Below, in pieces: positions 1 to 8,149 of a stretch of 64,000 bases of DNA; the stretch's first letter is position 1; every line of letters starts with the position of its first letter. The notes beneath the pieces are model-generated. The model was not told the origin of the DNA. It saw nothing but the letters and a program-made list of their open reading frames with translations, and did no database searches. Both the position numbers and the translations under genes were made by a program. The stretch is from Burkholderia sp. Leaf177 (lineage in GTDB: Bacteria > Pseudomonadota > Gammaproteobacteria > Burkholderiales > Burkholderiaceae), in contig NZ_LMPF01000002.1 of assembly GCF_001424345.1 (NCBI RefSeq), positions 265,119 through 329,118 on the forward strand. The letters are read 5' to 3'.

Positions 1-1062
1 CGGACGCCGCCGTGATCGCCATCTGACAGACTGCCAGTTCGCAGATTTATCAGCAGGAAGTCGATCCTTGTCGGGTCCCACCACGCGGCCAAAGCGAAGC
101 AACTCGTAGCCCGCACTGGCGCAATCCGGGTATTGTTTTGTCGCAGTTTTATAGAGATCGTATTCATAATTGGGCACGGCAACGCCGGCTGCGGACGTAA
201 TCAATGTAGGTGCCTTTCCGTTGCCCTCATCGCGCCAAACAGTTGTGTACTTCGTCCCGCGATCAAAACGAATGCGCACGAACAACGCGTGCTCGGTTCT
301 ACCGGCTTCGGCGCTCGACTTATCCGGCTTCGATAAAAACGGACCTGGTGGAATCACGAAATAACAATCGCCCCACGGCTCTTCGCTACTGGTGGCACTG
401 ATCGTGCGATTGTCCAATTGAGTCTTATCGAAGTACGCCTTGAAGTCGGCATCGGTCATGAAGATTTCAAAATGAATCATGCGATGCCCAAACATCTGGC
501 CCGGATAGCCGAGAATATCCTTGCGATAAACCTTTATTTTTTCGCCTTGACGGGCGGAGGCTGTTGCCGTTTGCATAAATTCAGCCATTTGCTGCTTCAA
601 CGCTGGCCTAGTCTTCAAGTCCGCCTGATTCATAAGGTGCATATACAACGAGTAGAACGCTATTGATCGCCCGGTTCCTGTTTCCGTCTCATGCTTTAGC
701 AAGACAAAACTCGTGTCATGACCATCCAGAGAATCCTGCGCGACTCTGTATGCGACCACAACTCCATCTGCGACAGCTCGAACCGGTTCATTAACCATCT
801 TTGGCGTTAAGTGAACGCCACCGTGCCACCGGCGATCTCGGCTTATCGGAAAGATGCCGTGTGGTGACTCGTACTCGTCAAGAGTGACGATCTCGTTCAA
901 CGCGGATTGCTCAAAGATATCTACGTTGCCGTTGCTGGATCCAGGCAGGAAAGGAAAGCTAATCAACATGGATATAAACCTGTAGCTATCCGAATCTTCG
1001 GATCTTCTTAACTTATTAGGGGGTTTTATGGAAACTACTGCCGCGCTACTCGCTGACGCCAT
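1..1062 (-). CDS. M23/LytM-like metallopeptidase-family protein, T6SS-associated type (partial, runs off left edge)
   Basis: An open frame runs from an ATG at 1062 to the window edge (354 codons, C-terminus missing). In-frame stops lie further upstream, so 1062 is the first ATG; an internal ATG at 969 is possible but the intervening residues read like protein. M23-like signatures are WHGGVHL (79-85), PVRAVADGVVV (93-103), YMHL (140-143) and HRMIHFEIF (193-201), resembling the HxGxD / HxH zinc-site layout with a changed first motif. From memory, Burkholderia proteins with the LISPPFLP-type N-terminus and this fold are commonly encoded beside vgrG and PAAR genes of type VI secretion clusters; the neighbour needed to confirm that is outside the window. 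Codon use is more AT-rich than in the rest of the window. Confidence 0.7.
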   Translation of the reverse strand, partial: MASASSAAVVSIKPPNKLRRSEDSDSYRFISMLISFPFLPGSSNGNVDIFEQSALNEIVTLDEYESPHGIFPISRDRRWHGGVHLTPKMVNEPVRAVADGVVVAYRVAQDSLDGHDTSFVLLKHETETGTGRSIAFYSLYMHLMNQADLKTRPALKQQMAEFMQTATASARQGEKIKVYRKDILGYPGQMFGHRMIHFEIFMTDADFKAYFDKTQLDNRTISATSSEEPWGDCYFVIPPGPFLSKPDKSSAEAGRTEHALFVRIRFDRGTKYTTVWRDEGNGKAPTLITSAAGVAVPNYEYDLYKTATKQYPDCASAGYELLRFGRVVGPDKDRLPADKSANWQSVRWRSRRRP

Positions 1063-1503
1063 CGACAGCTGAAACGTTCCGCAGCAAGTTCTCGCGGGAG
1101 CACTTGAACATGAATCGCATCGGCACGCGTGAAGCTATTATCCCAACCGCTTCCCACTCCCAAACATCTTTTATCGAGGAAAATTGGCAGTCAATTTTTG
1201 AGCATATTCATTAAATAAACGGTTCGAGTAAGCAGAACCGCCAATTTATTAAAACAGCTTGAAATAATTCAAGTCAAGAAAAATCCTTCGGATATCTTAT
1301 TAAGATAACCAGTGGGTATTTTTGAGAAACACCAATTGCTCGGGAACCCGAGACTCCCCGGCCAACATGCATATCTCTACGCTGACACCGACAACCTGTC
1401 GACCACAGATGGTCTTTTTCGGGACAATAACAAGGTATTTCTAAGACTAGAAAAAATGGAGAGTGATCATTCTCGCAAGCCCACCCATATGAATTTTGGC
1501 CAA
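1063..1503. other. AT-rich intergenic segment at a probable island boundary
   Basis: This 441-base stretch has no convincing gene. It is clearly AT-richer than everything to its right, and composition switches abruptly near 1500 where LysR-like coding sequence begins in mid-domain. An open frame crosses the switch from about 1312, but its first 64 codons resemble nothing I know and look like chance read-through. The promoter of the leftward M23-like gene must lie here. I see no tRNA end, integrase or flanking repeat that would identify the integration mechanism. Confidence 0.45.
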
Positions 1504-1734
1504 GGATTCACCCTCGACCTCGCGTTCGGCGCGACCGTTCGCAGCATGGGCGTGGCGTTGGGAGATTTGAATCTGGTGCAGGAGAATTTGTCGAACGGCG
1601 CGCTGGTGGCGCCGTTCGAACGCGTGCTGGAATCGGGCTCGGGGTATTACCTCGTGCATCCGCCGCGCAATGAGTATCGCGAGAAATCGAGGCCGCTTCT
1701 CGCGTGGCTGCAGAAGATTGCAGCAGTGGATTAA
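1504..1734 (+). pseudogene. Decapitated LysR-family regulator (C-terminal remnant)
   Basis: Translation from about 1504 gives roughly 77 residues matching only the end of a GcvA/AmpR-type LysR effector domain: MGVALGDLNLVQENL, then GALVAPF, then SGSGYYLVHPP, ending in a WLQKI helix before the stop. The HTH and most of the effector domain (about 220 residues) are absent. Upstream the frame stays open into unrelated AT-rich DNA, so an annotator may call a 140-residue protein at 1312-1734, but it could not bind DNA. It ends tail-to-tail with the serine hydrolase at 1731, and LysR genes are often paired with beta-lactamase-like genes. I infer the 5' part was lost when the left-hand DNA arrived. 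Confidence 0.75.
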
Positions 1735-2825
1735 CGCGTCAAAACATCGTCCACCGCTTTCAGGACCAGACCAAAAAACTCATCGGCGTAAGTGGAATTC
1801 AGCCAGCGAACCACCACTGCCATCTTCCGCTCCGGCTCGATCCACATGAACGAACTCCCGGCGCCGATCGCGAAATAACTCGATGCCGGCACGCTCGGAA
1901 ACACGCGGCGTTCGTGATTGAGCCACACGAGATAACCGTAATAAGGCGCAAGGCCGCAAGGCGTTTGCATGCGCGTAATCCAATCGCGCGAGATGACCTG
2001 CCGTCCGTCGATCTTGCCGTCGTTAATTAAAATCTGCGCTACCTTCAACTGATCGTTCGCGCTGATCGACAAACCCCCGCCCCAGTGCGTGCCGCCCGGC
2101 ACCGATTGCACGCGTTGACCGTTTATATCGACCCATGCGTTGTCATACCCGACCCAGCTCCAGTTATCGCTGGCACCGGCCGGTCGCGTGATCGCCTCGC
2201 GGAACACATCGGGCAACGGCCGTCCAAACAGATGCAGCAGCGCAAGCGACAACTGGTTGATGCGCACATCGTTGTATTCCCAGTACGTGCCAGGCGTCTG
2301 CAGCGGGCGCAGGTCGCCCTTCTTGCCATCGGGCGGCGTGCCGAACGTGACCGCCCGATAATGATCCGCCTGATCCGGAAGACCGAAATAATCGCCCGTC
2401 CATTCGCTGGTCTGCTGCAGCAATTGCGCCCACGTTACTCGAGCGTTGTGTTCATCGTCGAAACCGATGCCAGGCACGCGAACATGCACCGGTTCATCGA
2501 CATCGGGAAGCAGGCCGCGATCGTGCGCCACGCCTGCAAGCAACGCCAGATATGTCTTGGCGATACTGAACGTGAGGTCGGCGCGATCCGGTTCGCCCCA
2601 CGACGCCAACAGACGGCCATCGACGGAAATCGCGCCCGACACCGGCCCGCGATCATGCACCGGCCCGAGCAACTTGTTCCATGGCGGAGGATCGTTCGGA
2701 TGAACGCCCCACACGCCTTTCACACTGCGATCCCAGAGCGTTTCGTGGTCGTTTGAAAACTGGATGGCGTCCTTCATGGCCTGCGGTAAATCGTTTTGCA
2801 TAACGTTCATTTCCAAGGTGTTCAT
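1731..2825 (-). CDS. Serine hydrolase, class C beta-lactamase-related family
   Basis: A 364-residue protein of the beta-lactamase-related (PF00144) hydrolase fold. The serine-x-x-lysine catalytic motif is SIAK at 87-90 and the tyrosine motif sits in WEYNDVRIN (Y184). Family members are esterases, D-amino peptidases or lactamases; the substrate here cannot be read from sequence. There is no obvious signal peptide, which argues for a cytoplasmic amidase or esterase rather than a periplasmic beta-lactamase. It is the last gene of a leftward operon, 9 bases after an MHS transporter and behind an M20 peptidase, which suggests the three take up and hydrolyse an amide or ester compound. An alternative start at 2801 has a better ribosome site. 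Confidence 0.8.
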   Translation of the reverse strand: MNTLEMNVMQNDLPQAMKDAIQFSNDHETLWDRSVKGVWGVHPNDPPPWNKLLGPVHDRGPVSGAISVDGRLLASWGEPDRADLTFSIAKTYLALLAGVAHDRGLLPDVDEPVHVRVPGIGFDDEHNARVTWAQLLQQTSEWTGDYFGLPDQADHYRAVTFGTPPDGKKGDLRPLQTPGTYWEYNDVRINQLSLALLHLFGRPLPDVFREAITRPAGASDNWSWVGYDNAWVDINGQRVQSVPGGTHWGGGLSISANDQLKVAQILINDGKIDGRQVISRDWITRMQTPCGLAPYYGYLVWLNHERRVFPSVPASSYFAIGAGSSFMWIEPERKMAVVVRWLNSTYADEFFGLVLKAVDDVLTR

Positions 2826-2834
2826 CGAACTGAA

Positions 2835-4121
2835 TCAGTGCACTTTCAGGCGTTTGCGCGCCCAAACGAGTGTGAAAAGACTGATGATGGCGGCGAGCAT
2901 CAGGTAGAAACCCGGCGCGAGATTGTTACCCGTCAACGCGATCAGCGAGGCAACCGCAAGCGGCGTGAAACCGCCGAATATCGTCGTGCCGACGTTGTAG
3001 CCGACCGCCATGCCCGTGGTACGCGTGCGGGTCGGAAACAGGTCCGACATCAGCGCGGGAATCGGCGCGAAATAAATGGCCTTGAGCACCGCGACCCAGA
3101 CCACGGCGGCGAGCAGCGTCAGCATGGACGGATGCGCGTTCATGAACATGAAGGCCGGATAAATGGTGACGAAAAAGAGCGACCCGGCGCCCAGCATGAT
3201 GCGCGTGCGGCCGACTTTATCGGACCAGTGTCCAACCATTGGCGTGAGCACCATCACGATAAAACCTGCTGCGAGCGTCGCGATAAACCCCGACGACGGC
3301 GCAAGGCCGAGCTGGCGCGACGCATACGTCGGCATGTACAGCAACATGTAGTTCGCAGTCGTGGTCAGCACCAGCGAGCCGATGGAAACCAGCAGCCGTT
3401 CCTTCTGCGTCGCGAGCACTTCACGGATCGGCGACGCTGCCGTTTCGGTGCGTTCGAACTCCGGGGTTTCATCGACATGACGGCGGATATACATTCCCAC
3501 CGGACCAATCAGCAATCCGAACAAAAATGGAATCCGCCAGCCCCAGCCTTCGAGTTGCGCGGGCGTCAGCGTGCTCGTCAACACCGCGCCGAATGCCGAT
3601 GCAACCAGCACGCTCGCGCCCTGACTCGCGAACTGCCAGCTCGCCATGAAGCCGCTGCGGGCGGGCGCATGCTCGGTCAGGAACGCCGTGGAACTACCGA
3701 ACTCGCCGCCCGCGGAAAAGCCTTGCAACAGCCGCGACGCAAAGATGCCGATGGGCGCGAGCACGCCGATCGTCGCATAGCTCGGCATCAACGCGACCAT
3801 GCCGGTGCCGAGCGTCATCATCGCAATCGACAATGTCAGCGAAGCCTTGCGGCCCTTGCGATCGCTGTAGGAACCGAGCACGAATGCGCCGACGGGGCGC
3901 GCAAGATACGAGAGCGCGAACGTGCCGAGTGTCAGGAGCAGCGAGACGGTTTTATCGGAGGTCGGGAAAAACAGCTTCGAGAGCGTGGACGCAAAATAGC
4001 CGTAGACCACGAGATCGTAGAACTCGAGCGCGTTGCCTATCGATGTTGCGGCTATCAGCTTGTAGATGCCCGTGTGCGGCGCTGATTTCGGAATGACGGT
4101 CGTGGCCGTGTCGGTGCTCAT
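2835..4121 (-). CDS. MFS transporter, metabolite:H+ symporter (MHS) family
   Basis: A 428-residue polytopic protein. The N-terminus (IGNALEFYDLVVYGYFAS), the loop GSYSDRKGRKASL after helix 2 and the stretch FSAGGEFGSSTAFLTEHAP are typical of the MHS family, which contains citrate, dicarboxylate, alpha-ketoglutarate and proline/betaine importers. A second copy of the loop motif (HWSDKVGRTR) opens the C-terminal half. It should import an organic acid or amino-acid-like substrate with protons. Its start overlaps the M20 peptidase stop by 4 bases, so the two are translationally coupled and probably act on the same compound. A ribosome site (AAGGAA) precedes the ATG. Confidence 0.88.
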   Translation of the reverse strand: MSTDTATTVIPKSAPHTGIYKLIAATSIGNALEFYDLVVYGYFASTLSKLFFPTSDKTVSLLLTLGTFALSYLARPVGAFVLGSYSDRKGRKASLTLSIAMMTLGTGMVALMPSYATIGVLAPIGIFASRLLQGFSAGGEFGSSTAFLTEHAPARSGFMASWQFASQGASVLVASAFGAVLTSTLTPAQLEGWGWRIPFLFGLLIGPVGMYIRRHVDETPEFERTETAASPIREVLATQKERLLVSIGSLVLTTTANYMLLYMPTYASRQLGLAPSSGFIATLAAGFIVMVLTPMVGHWSDKVGRTRIMLGAGSLFFVTIYPAFMFMNAHPSMLTLLAAVVWVAVLKAIYFAPIPALMSDLFPTRTRTTGMAVGYNVGTTIFGGFTPLAVASLIALTGNNLAPGFYLMLAAIISLFTLVWARKRLKVH

Positions 4122-5539
4122 CGCGTATTCCTTGATGCTTGGTTCACGTTGGCTGTACTCGGAACGTCTTGCTCGCCGAGGTCCCAGAAGAGCCCGGCCA
4201 TGATGCGCAAGCCTTCCTCGACTACTGGCCCGAGCATGTGTTCATCGGGCGCGTGTTGCGAGCAGCCAGGATACGAGTGCGGCACCCAGAGCGTCGGCAT
4301 GCCGATGATCTCCGCGAAGACATCGTTGGGAAGCGTTCCGCCGAGATTCGGCAACAGCACGGGCTTCTTGCCAGTGGTGCGGGCAAGCGAATTCAGGCCC
4401 CACTGGACCCACGCGTTGTCCGGGTCCACGCGGGTCGCCGGCGCGCCGCGGTCGACATCGATTTCGACCATGCCGAAGCCATGCTCGTCCAGATGACGGC
4501 GCACGATCCGCTCGAGATCCTCCCAGTTCGTGCCCACCACGAAGCGGATCTGCATGAACGCGAAGGCATGCGGCGGGATTGCGTTGACGGGTTTCTCGGG
4601 ATTGCCGGTACGGAACGCGAGCACTTCGAGATTGTTCCAGCCGAACACGCGTTCGGAAGGCGTGAGACCTGGTTCGCCGTAATCGGTATCGACTTCAGGC
4701 TCGCCCGGATTGCCGCCCACGACGATTCCATCCAGCGCGCGCCGCACCGCTTGCGGCACTTCGGGCGGACGCAAACCTTCGATCAGGATGCGGCCGTTTT
4801 GATCGACCATCGATGCAATCGCGTTCGCCAGCACCACGCCCGGATTGCGCAGCAGGCCGCCCCAGTTACCCGAATGATGACCGCCCTCGCGCAGGTTCAC
4901 AGTGAGCTTGAAGTTGACGAGGCCCCGTGAGCCGAGAAAGATCGTGGGACGCGCTGCGCCGAGGCGCGGGCCATCGGACGCAATCAGCACGTCGGCCTTG
5001 AGTTCATCGCGCAAGGTTTCGCACACGGCGTGCAGGCCAGGCGAGCCGACCTCTTCGCCGGTTTCGAAAAGCAGCTTGAGATTGAAGCCGAGCTGTCCAT
5101 CTCGTGCGTCGAGCACGGCTTTTAGCGCGGCGAGATTGATGCTGTGCTGGCCCTTGTTGTCGGCAGTGCCGCGGCCGTACCAGTGGTCGCCGTCAACGGT
5201 GACGTTCCACGGCGATAAACCCTCGCGCCACTGCGCGTCATATCCTCTGACGACATCGCCGTGACCGTAAGTCAGCACCGTAGGCAACTCGTCGCTTTCC
5301 TTGCGATGCGCAACCAGAAACGGCCCCGCGCCCGGCGCAGGGTTATCGACCAGCCGCGAGGTGAAGCCCAGTTCGGTAAGAAGCGGCACGATTTCATCGG
5401 TCAGATACGCGCTTAGCAACGGACCGCTTTCGGGCTCCTGACTCTCCGTACGGAACGCCACGCGGCGGCGCAGATCTTCGAGGAAAGTGCCGGAATCGTA
5501 CAGGTCGGCAGCGGCTTGAATGGCGGACTCGCGTGTCAC
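4118..5539 (-). CDS. M20 family metallopeptidase / amidohydrolase
   Basis: A 473-residue zinc hydrolase of the M20 (ArgE/DapE/CPG2) superfamily. The first metal motif is YGHGDV (H93, D95), the bridging aspartate lies in GRGTADNKGQ (D127), the general base and metal glutamates are in ETGEEVGSPG (E162, E163), and the C-terminal histidine is in PHSYPGCSQH. The dimerisation domain fills the middle. It should cleave an N-acyl amino acid or dipeptide. The start is GTG at 5539, preceded by CCGGAGAAAGAA. First gene of an operon with the MHS transporter and the serine hydrolase, divergent from a LysR gene that probably controls it. Confidence 0.87.
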   Translation of the reverse strand: MTRESAIQAAADLYDSGTFLEDLRRRVAFRTESQEPESGPLLSAYLTDEIVPLLTELGFTSRLVDNPAPGAGPFLVAHRKESDELPTVLTYGHGDVVRGYDAQWREGLSPWNVTVDGDHWYGRGTADNKGQHSINLAALKAVLDARDGQLGFNLKLLFETGEEVGSPGLHAVCETLRDELKADVLIASDGPRLGAARPTIFLGSRGLVNFKLTVNLREGGHHSGNWGGLLRNPGVVLANAIASMVDQNGRILIEGLRPPEVPQAVRRALDGIVVGGNPGEPEVDTDYGEPGLTPSERVFGWNNLEVLAFRTGNPEKPVNAIPPHAFAFMQIRFVVGTNWEDLERIVRRHLDEHGFGMVEIDVDRGAPATRVDPDNAWVQWGLNSLARTTGKKPVLLPNLGGTLPNDVFAEIIGMPTLWVPHSYPGCSQHAPDEHMLGPVVEEGLRIMAGLFWDLGEQDVPSTANVNQASRNTR

Positions 5540-5622
5540 TTCTTTCTCCGGTGAAGCGCGCCATCAGGCAAACGAGGCACGCCGGTTCTTCAGGCAGAAA
5601 AAACCGATGACGCGATCTTGAT

Positions 5623-5660
5623 ACCGCCGATATTTATGGACAATGACAATATTTGGCGGT
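5623..5660. promoter_or_regulatory. Inverted repeat in the divergent LysR / M20 promoter
   Basis: The 180-base gap between the divergent genes contains ACCGCC-GATATT and AATATT-TGGCGGT, an imperfect inverted repeat whose outer arms ACCGCC/GGCGGT are exact. Its position about 60 bases upstream of the LysR start is where autoregulating LysR proteins usually bind. Assignment to this regulator is inference. Confidence 0.45.
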
Positions 5661-5719
5661 TTCCGTTGCCGAAAAGGCAAAGCTCCCGACCATCGATTCG
5701 CCCTTGAAAGAGACGCATC

Positions 5720-6625
5720 ATGCAAACCACCGCGCTGCGGTATTTCCTGGAAGTCGCCCGAAGCGGCTCTTTGAGTAAGGCATCCGAGCGCCTGTTCGTG
5801 GCGGTATCGGCGATAAGCAGACAGGTTGCGAAGCTGGAGGACGAGATGGGCGTGCCGCTGTTCGAACGAAGGCCGCGCGGCATGGTGCTGAGCGAAGCCG
5901 GCCGCCTGCTTGCCGCGCATGCGCACCGGAGCCTGATGGAACAGGAACGCGTCACCGAAGAAATTCGCGGCCTGACAACCGAAAGCCGCGCAACGATTCG
6001 CGTGGCGAGCTCGGAAGGCGTGGCGCGGGATTTCCTGCCGCAGGTCTTCGCGCACTTTCTGAAGAGCTGGCCCGCCGTGCATTTTCAGCTCGATGTCGCC
6101 GCGCCCACCGAGGCGACGCAACACGTTCGCGAAGGCACCGCCGATATTGCGGTGTGCTTCAGCGTCGCGCCCGAGAAAGACGTGAACGTGCATTACGCGC
6201 AGCGCGCGCCGATTTTCGCGCTGGTCACGCAGGACCATCCGCTGGCGAAGAAGGAGTCGGTATCTCTCGCGGATCTCACGCCGTGGCCGCTTGCCATCTA
6301 CGGCGAAGGCGTGACCGTGCGGCAATTATTCGATATCTCGTGCAGCCTCGAAGGCCTCAACTTCGAGCCAGTGTTCGTGAGCAACTACGGCGGCGCGCTG
6401 CAGAGCTTCGTCCAGCAAACTCAGGCCGTGACGTTTGTGGGTTATCTGACGGTGCGCAGCCGCCTCCAGGCGGACAAGATGGCGGCCATTCCAATCAGCA
6501 ACCCGGAGTTGCATCAGCGCACGCTGCAAGTGCAGACCATGGCTGGGCGCACGTTGCCTAAAGCCGTAGCCGCATTTCTGGATTTGCTGATTGCGGCAAT
6601 CCACGATCCTTCGTGTCTTGAGTGA
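5720..6625 (+). CDS. LysR family transcriptional regulator
   Basis: A 301-residue LysR protein. The winged HTH occupies about residues 1-60 (LEVARSGSLSKASERLFVAVSAISRQVAKLEDEMG), followed by the linker helix and an effector domain beginning near TIRVASSEGVARDFLP. Length is normal for the family. It is divergent from the M20 peptidase / MHS transporter / serine hydrolase operon and most likely controls it in response to the imported compound. The start is ATG at 5720 with an AAAGAGA ribosome site. Its last 68 bases overlap the end of the convergent VWA gene. Confidence 0.88.
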   Translation: MQTTALRYFLEVARSGSLSKASERLFVAVSAISRQVAKLEDEMGVPLFERRPRGMVLSEAGRLLAAHAHRSLMEQERVTEEIRGLTTESRATIRVASSEGVARDFLPQVFAHFLKSWPAVHFQLDVAAPTEATQHVREGTADIAVCFSVAPEKDVNVHYAQRAPIFALVTQDHPLAKKESVSLADLTPWPLAIYGEGVTVRQLFDISCSLEGLNFEPVFVSNYGGALQSFVQQTQAVTFVGYLTVRSRLQADKMAAIPISNPELHQRTLQVQTMAGRTLPKAVAAFLDLLIAAIHDPSCLE

Positions 6626-7601
6626 CGGTGCGCGAAGCAGCAACAGGACGCGCGACAGGAACCGTTGCGGGAACGGCCGCGCGACGTGCGCCACGTAGTG
6701 CGCGCAACGGCATGAATCGCCAGATGAGCAACAGCAATGCAAGCAGCGCGGGACACCAGCTGACGTTCGTTGCGGCAGATTCGCGATGCGTCAGGTTCGG
6801 ATCCAGCATCGCGCTGGTCAACGACGATGGATCGCGCAAGCGCGCATAACCAAAACCAATACGCGATGCCACCGAAGCCAGATAGTCCGCGCGCAACGAC
6901 GACAACTCCTCGTGACTCTCGGTGGTGGTCGGCTTGCCGGGAATGGTCGGAACCTGGATGACCTGATCGGCACGCCAGAACCCTGTCTTGTTGCCGTTTG
7001 CGTCGGTCTTGGGAATATTTACGGGCTGGTCGCCGCCCACGCCGATCAGCCAGCCGTGTACCTTGCTGTCGGCGATCGCGCGCACCCGATCATTCGATGG
7101 CAACACCGGCGGCGCTTCCTGCCCGTCGGTAAAAAAGATGACAGCGGTATTCGATCCGACTTCCTGCGCCGTATGCACCGCCGAATAAATTCCGCCTTCG
7201 GCCACGCGGCTCCAGTTGGTCCAGCGCATGCGGCCATCGATCTCGTTGAGCGACGAGAGCAGCGCGTCGAAGTTGCCGCAAACCTCGATAGGCGGCATCA
7301 ACAACAAGGTCCGTTGACCGGTGAAAACGCTCCATCCGACCTTGGATCCACATTGCAATTTGCCGAGCGTTTCACGCATGGCGGCGCGCGCGAACTCAAG
7401 GCGGCTCAATGGCGCTTGACTCGTGCCGACATCCTCCGTGTCCATGCTTTGCGTGATATCGAAGGTGACGATGTAATTCGCGTTGTCGCGCGGCAGCTTC
7501 ATTGGCGGCATGACGAGCGCGGCGATCAGCAGTAACAGCGCGAGCGTGACAGGCCATTGTCGTTTGCCAAACAAGCCGCGCATGAGCGCCAGGATTTTCA
7601 C
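6558..7601 (-). CDS. VWA-domain membrane protein, MxaL-like
   Basis: A 347-residue protein with an N-terminal membrane segment (about 16-33), a periplasmic von Willebrand A domain whose metal-binding motif is a DxTxS variant (FDITQSMD, about 48-55) followed by FFTDGQE, and a C-terminal membrane segment (CPALLALLLLIWRFM). It is the last gene of a six-gene operon in the order of methylotroph mxaRSACKL, where MxaL helps insert calcium into methanol dehydrogenase. Assignment as MxaL-like rests on gene order and domain type. Its end overlaps the convergent LysR gene by 68 bases. Confidence 0.72.
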   Translation of the reverse strand: MKILALMRGLFGKRQWPVTLALLLLIAALVMPPMKLPRDNANYIVTFDITQSMDTEDVGTSQAPLSRLEFARAAMRETLGKLQCGSKVGWSVFTGQRTLLLMPPIEVCGNFDALLSSLNEIDGRMRWTNWSRVAEGGIYSAVHTAQEVGSNTAVIFFTDGQEAPPVLPSNDRVRAIADSKVHGWLIGVGGDQPVNIPKTDANGNKTGFWRADQVIQVPTIPGKPTTTESHEELSSLRADYLASVASRIGFGYARLRDPSSLTSAMLDPNLTHRESAATNVSWCPALLALLLLIWRFMPLRALRGARRAAVPATVPVARPVAASRTVTQDTKDRGLPQSANPEMRLRL

Positions 7602-8149
7602 GGCAAATCCTCGGCTTGTGCACCGCGCAACTTTACGTCGTGCTGTTCCTTCACGTCGGGTTCATCGGCGCCTTGCGCTGCCTCCGGCGCAAGCCACAAC
7701 GCACGCTCGAGGTTGTAGCGGGCATCCCAGTCATCGGGATTCGTGCGTAGCAACTGGCGGTATCGCTGCTTGGCTTGCTCCAGAAGCGGCAGGGATCTGA
7801 CCGGACCCGTGCTGCCCTCGCCCGTCGCCTGACGCACGTACATGTTGCCCAGATTGAACAGCGCATCTTTTGCGACGCCTGCGGAATCTTCGTCCTGGAT
7901 CAGGGCGTCGTAGAGTTTTTGCGCATCGGGATATGCGCGTGACTTCGATAAAACCATCGCACGCGCGAGCCGGACTTCGGGCGCGTCGATCATTTGATTC
8001 CCCGCGTTCGCACTCGAATTCAAACCCGCATTCACAACGGCTTGCGCGATGTCGTTTGCACGCTTCAATTGCAGCCCGTCGTATGCGGCCACGGCTGCAC
8101 AACACAGCGCGACCACGCCGAAGGCAATGTGCGTTGTCGAGCGTTTCAT
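7598..8149 (-). CDS. TPR-like membrane-anchored protein, MxaK-like
   Basis: About 183 residues. I chose the ATG at 8149 (MKRSTTHIAFG), which overlaps the previous stop by 4 bases; a longer frame to 8221 exists but lies inside the upstream gene. An N-terminal membrane anchor (about 8-26) is followed by helical repeat sequence, including ALFNLGNMYVRQ and NPDDWDARYNLERALWLAPE, typical of TPR motifs. It sits between two VWA proteins, matching the place of MxaK. Such proteins probably scaffold the VWA and AAA partners at the membrane. Confidence 0.65.
   Translation of the reverse strand: MKRSTTHIAFGVVALCCAAVAAYDGLQLKRANDIAQAVVNAGLNSSANAGNQMIDAPEVRLARAMVLSKSRAYPDAQKLYDALIQDEDSAGVAKDALFNLGNMYVRQATGEGSTGPVRSLPLLEQAKQRYRQLLRTNPDDWDARYNLERALWLAPEAAQGADEPDVKEQHDVKLRGAQAEDLP

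Noticed and set aside
1312..1503. N-terminal 64 codons of the frame leading into the LysR remnant
   Set aside because: No similarity to a LysR N-terminus, different composition and no ribosome site; treated as chance read-through into the remnant.
2796..4085. A 429-codon rightward open frame opposite the MHS transporter gene
   Set aside because: It is the antisense of a well-supported transporter; the product is Arg/His-rich without domains and has no ribosome site, as expected for GC-rich antisense frames.
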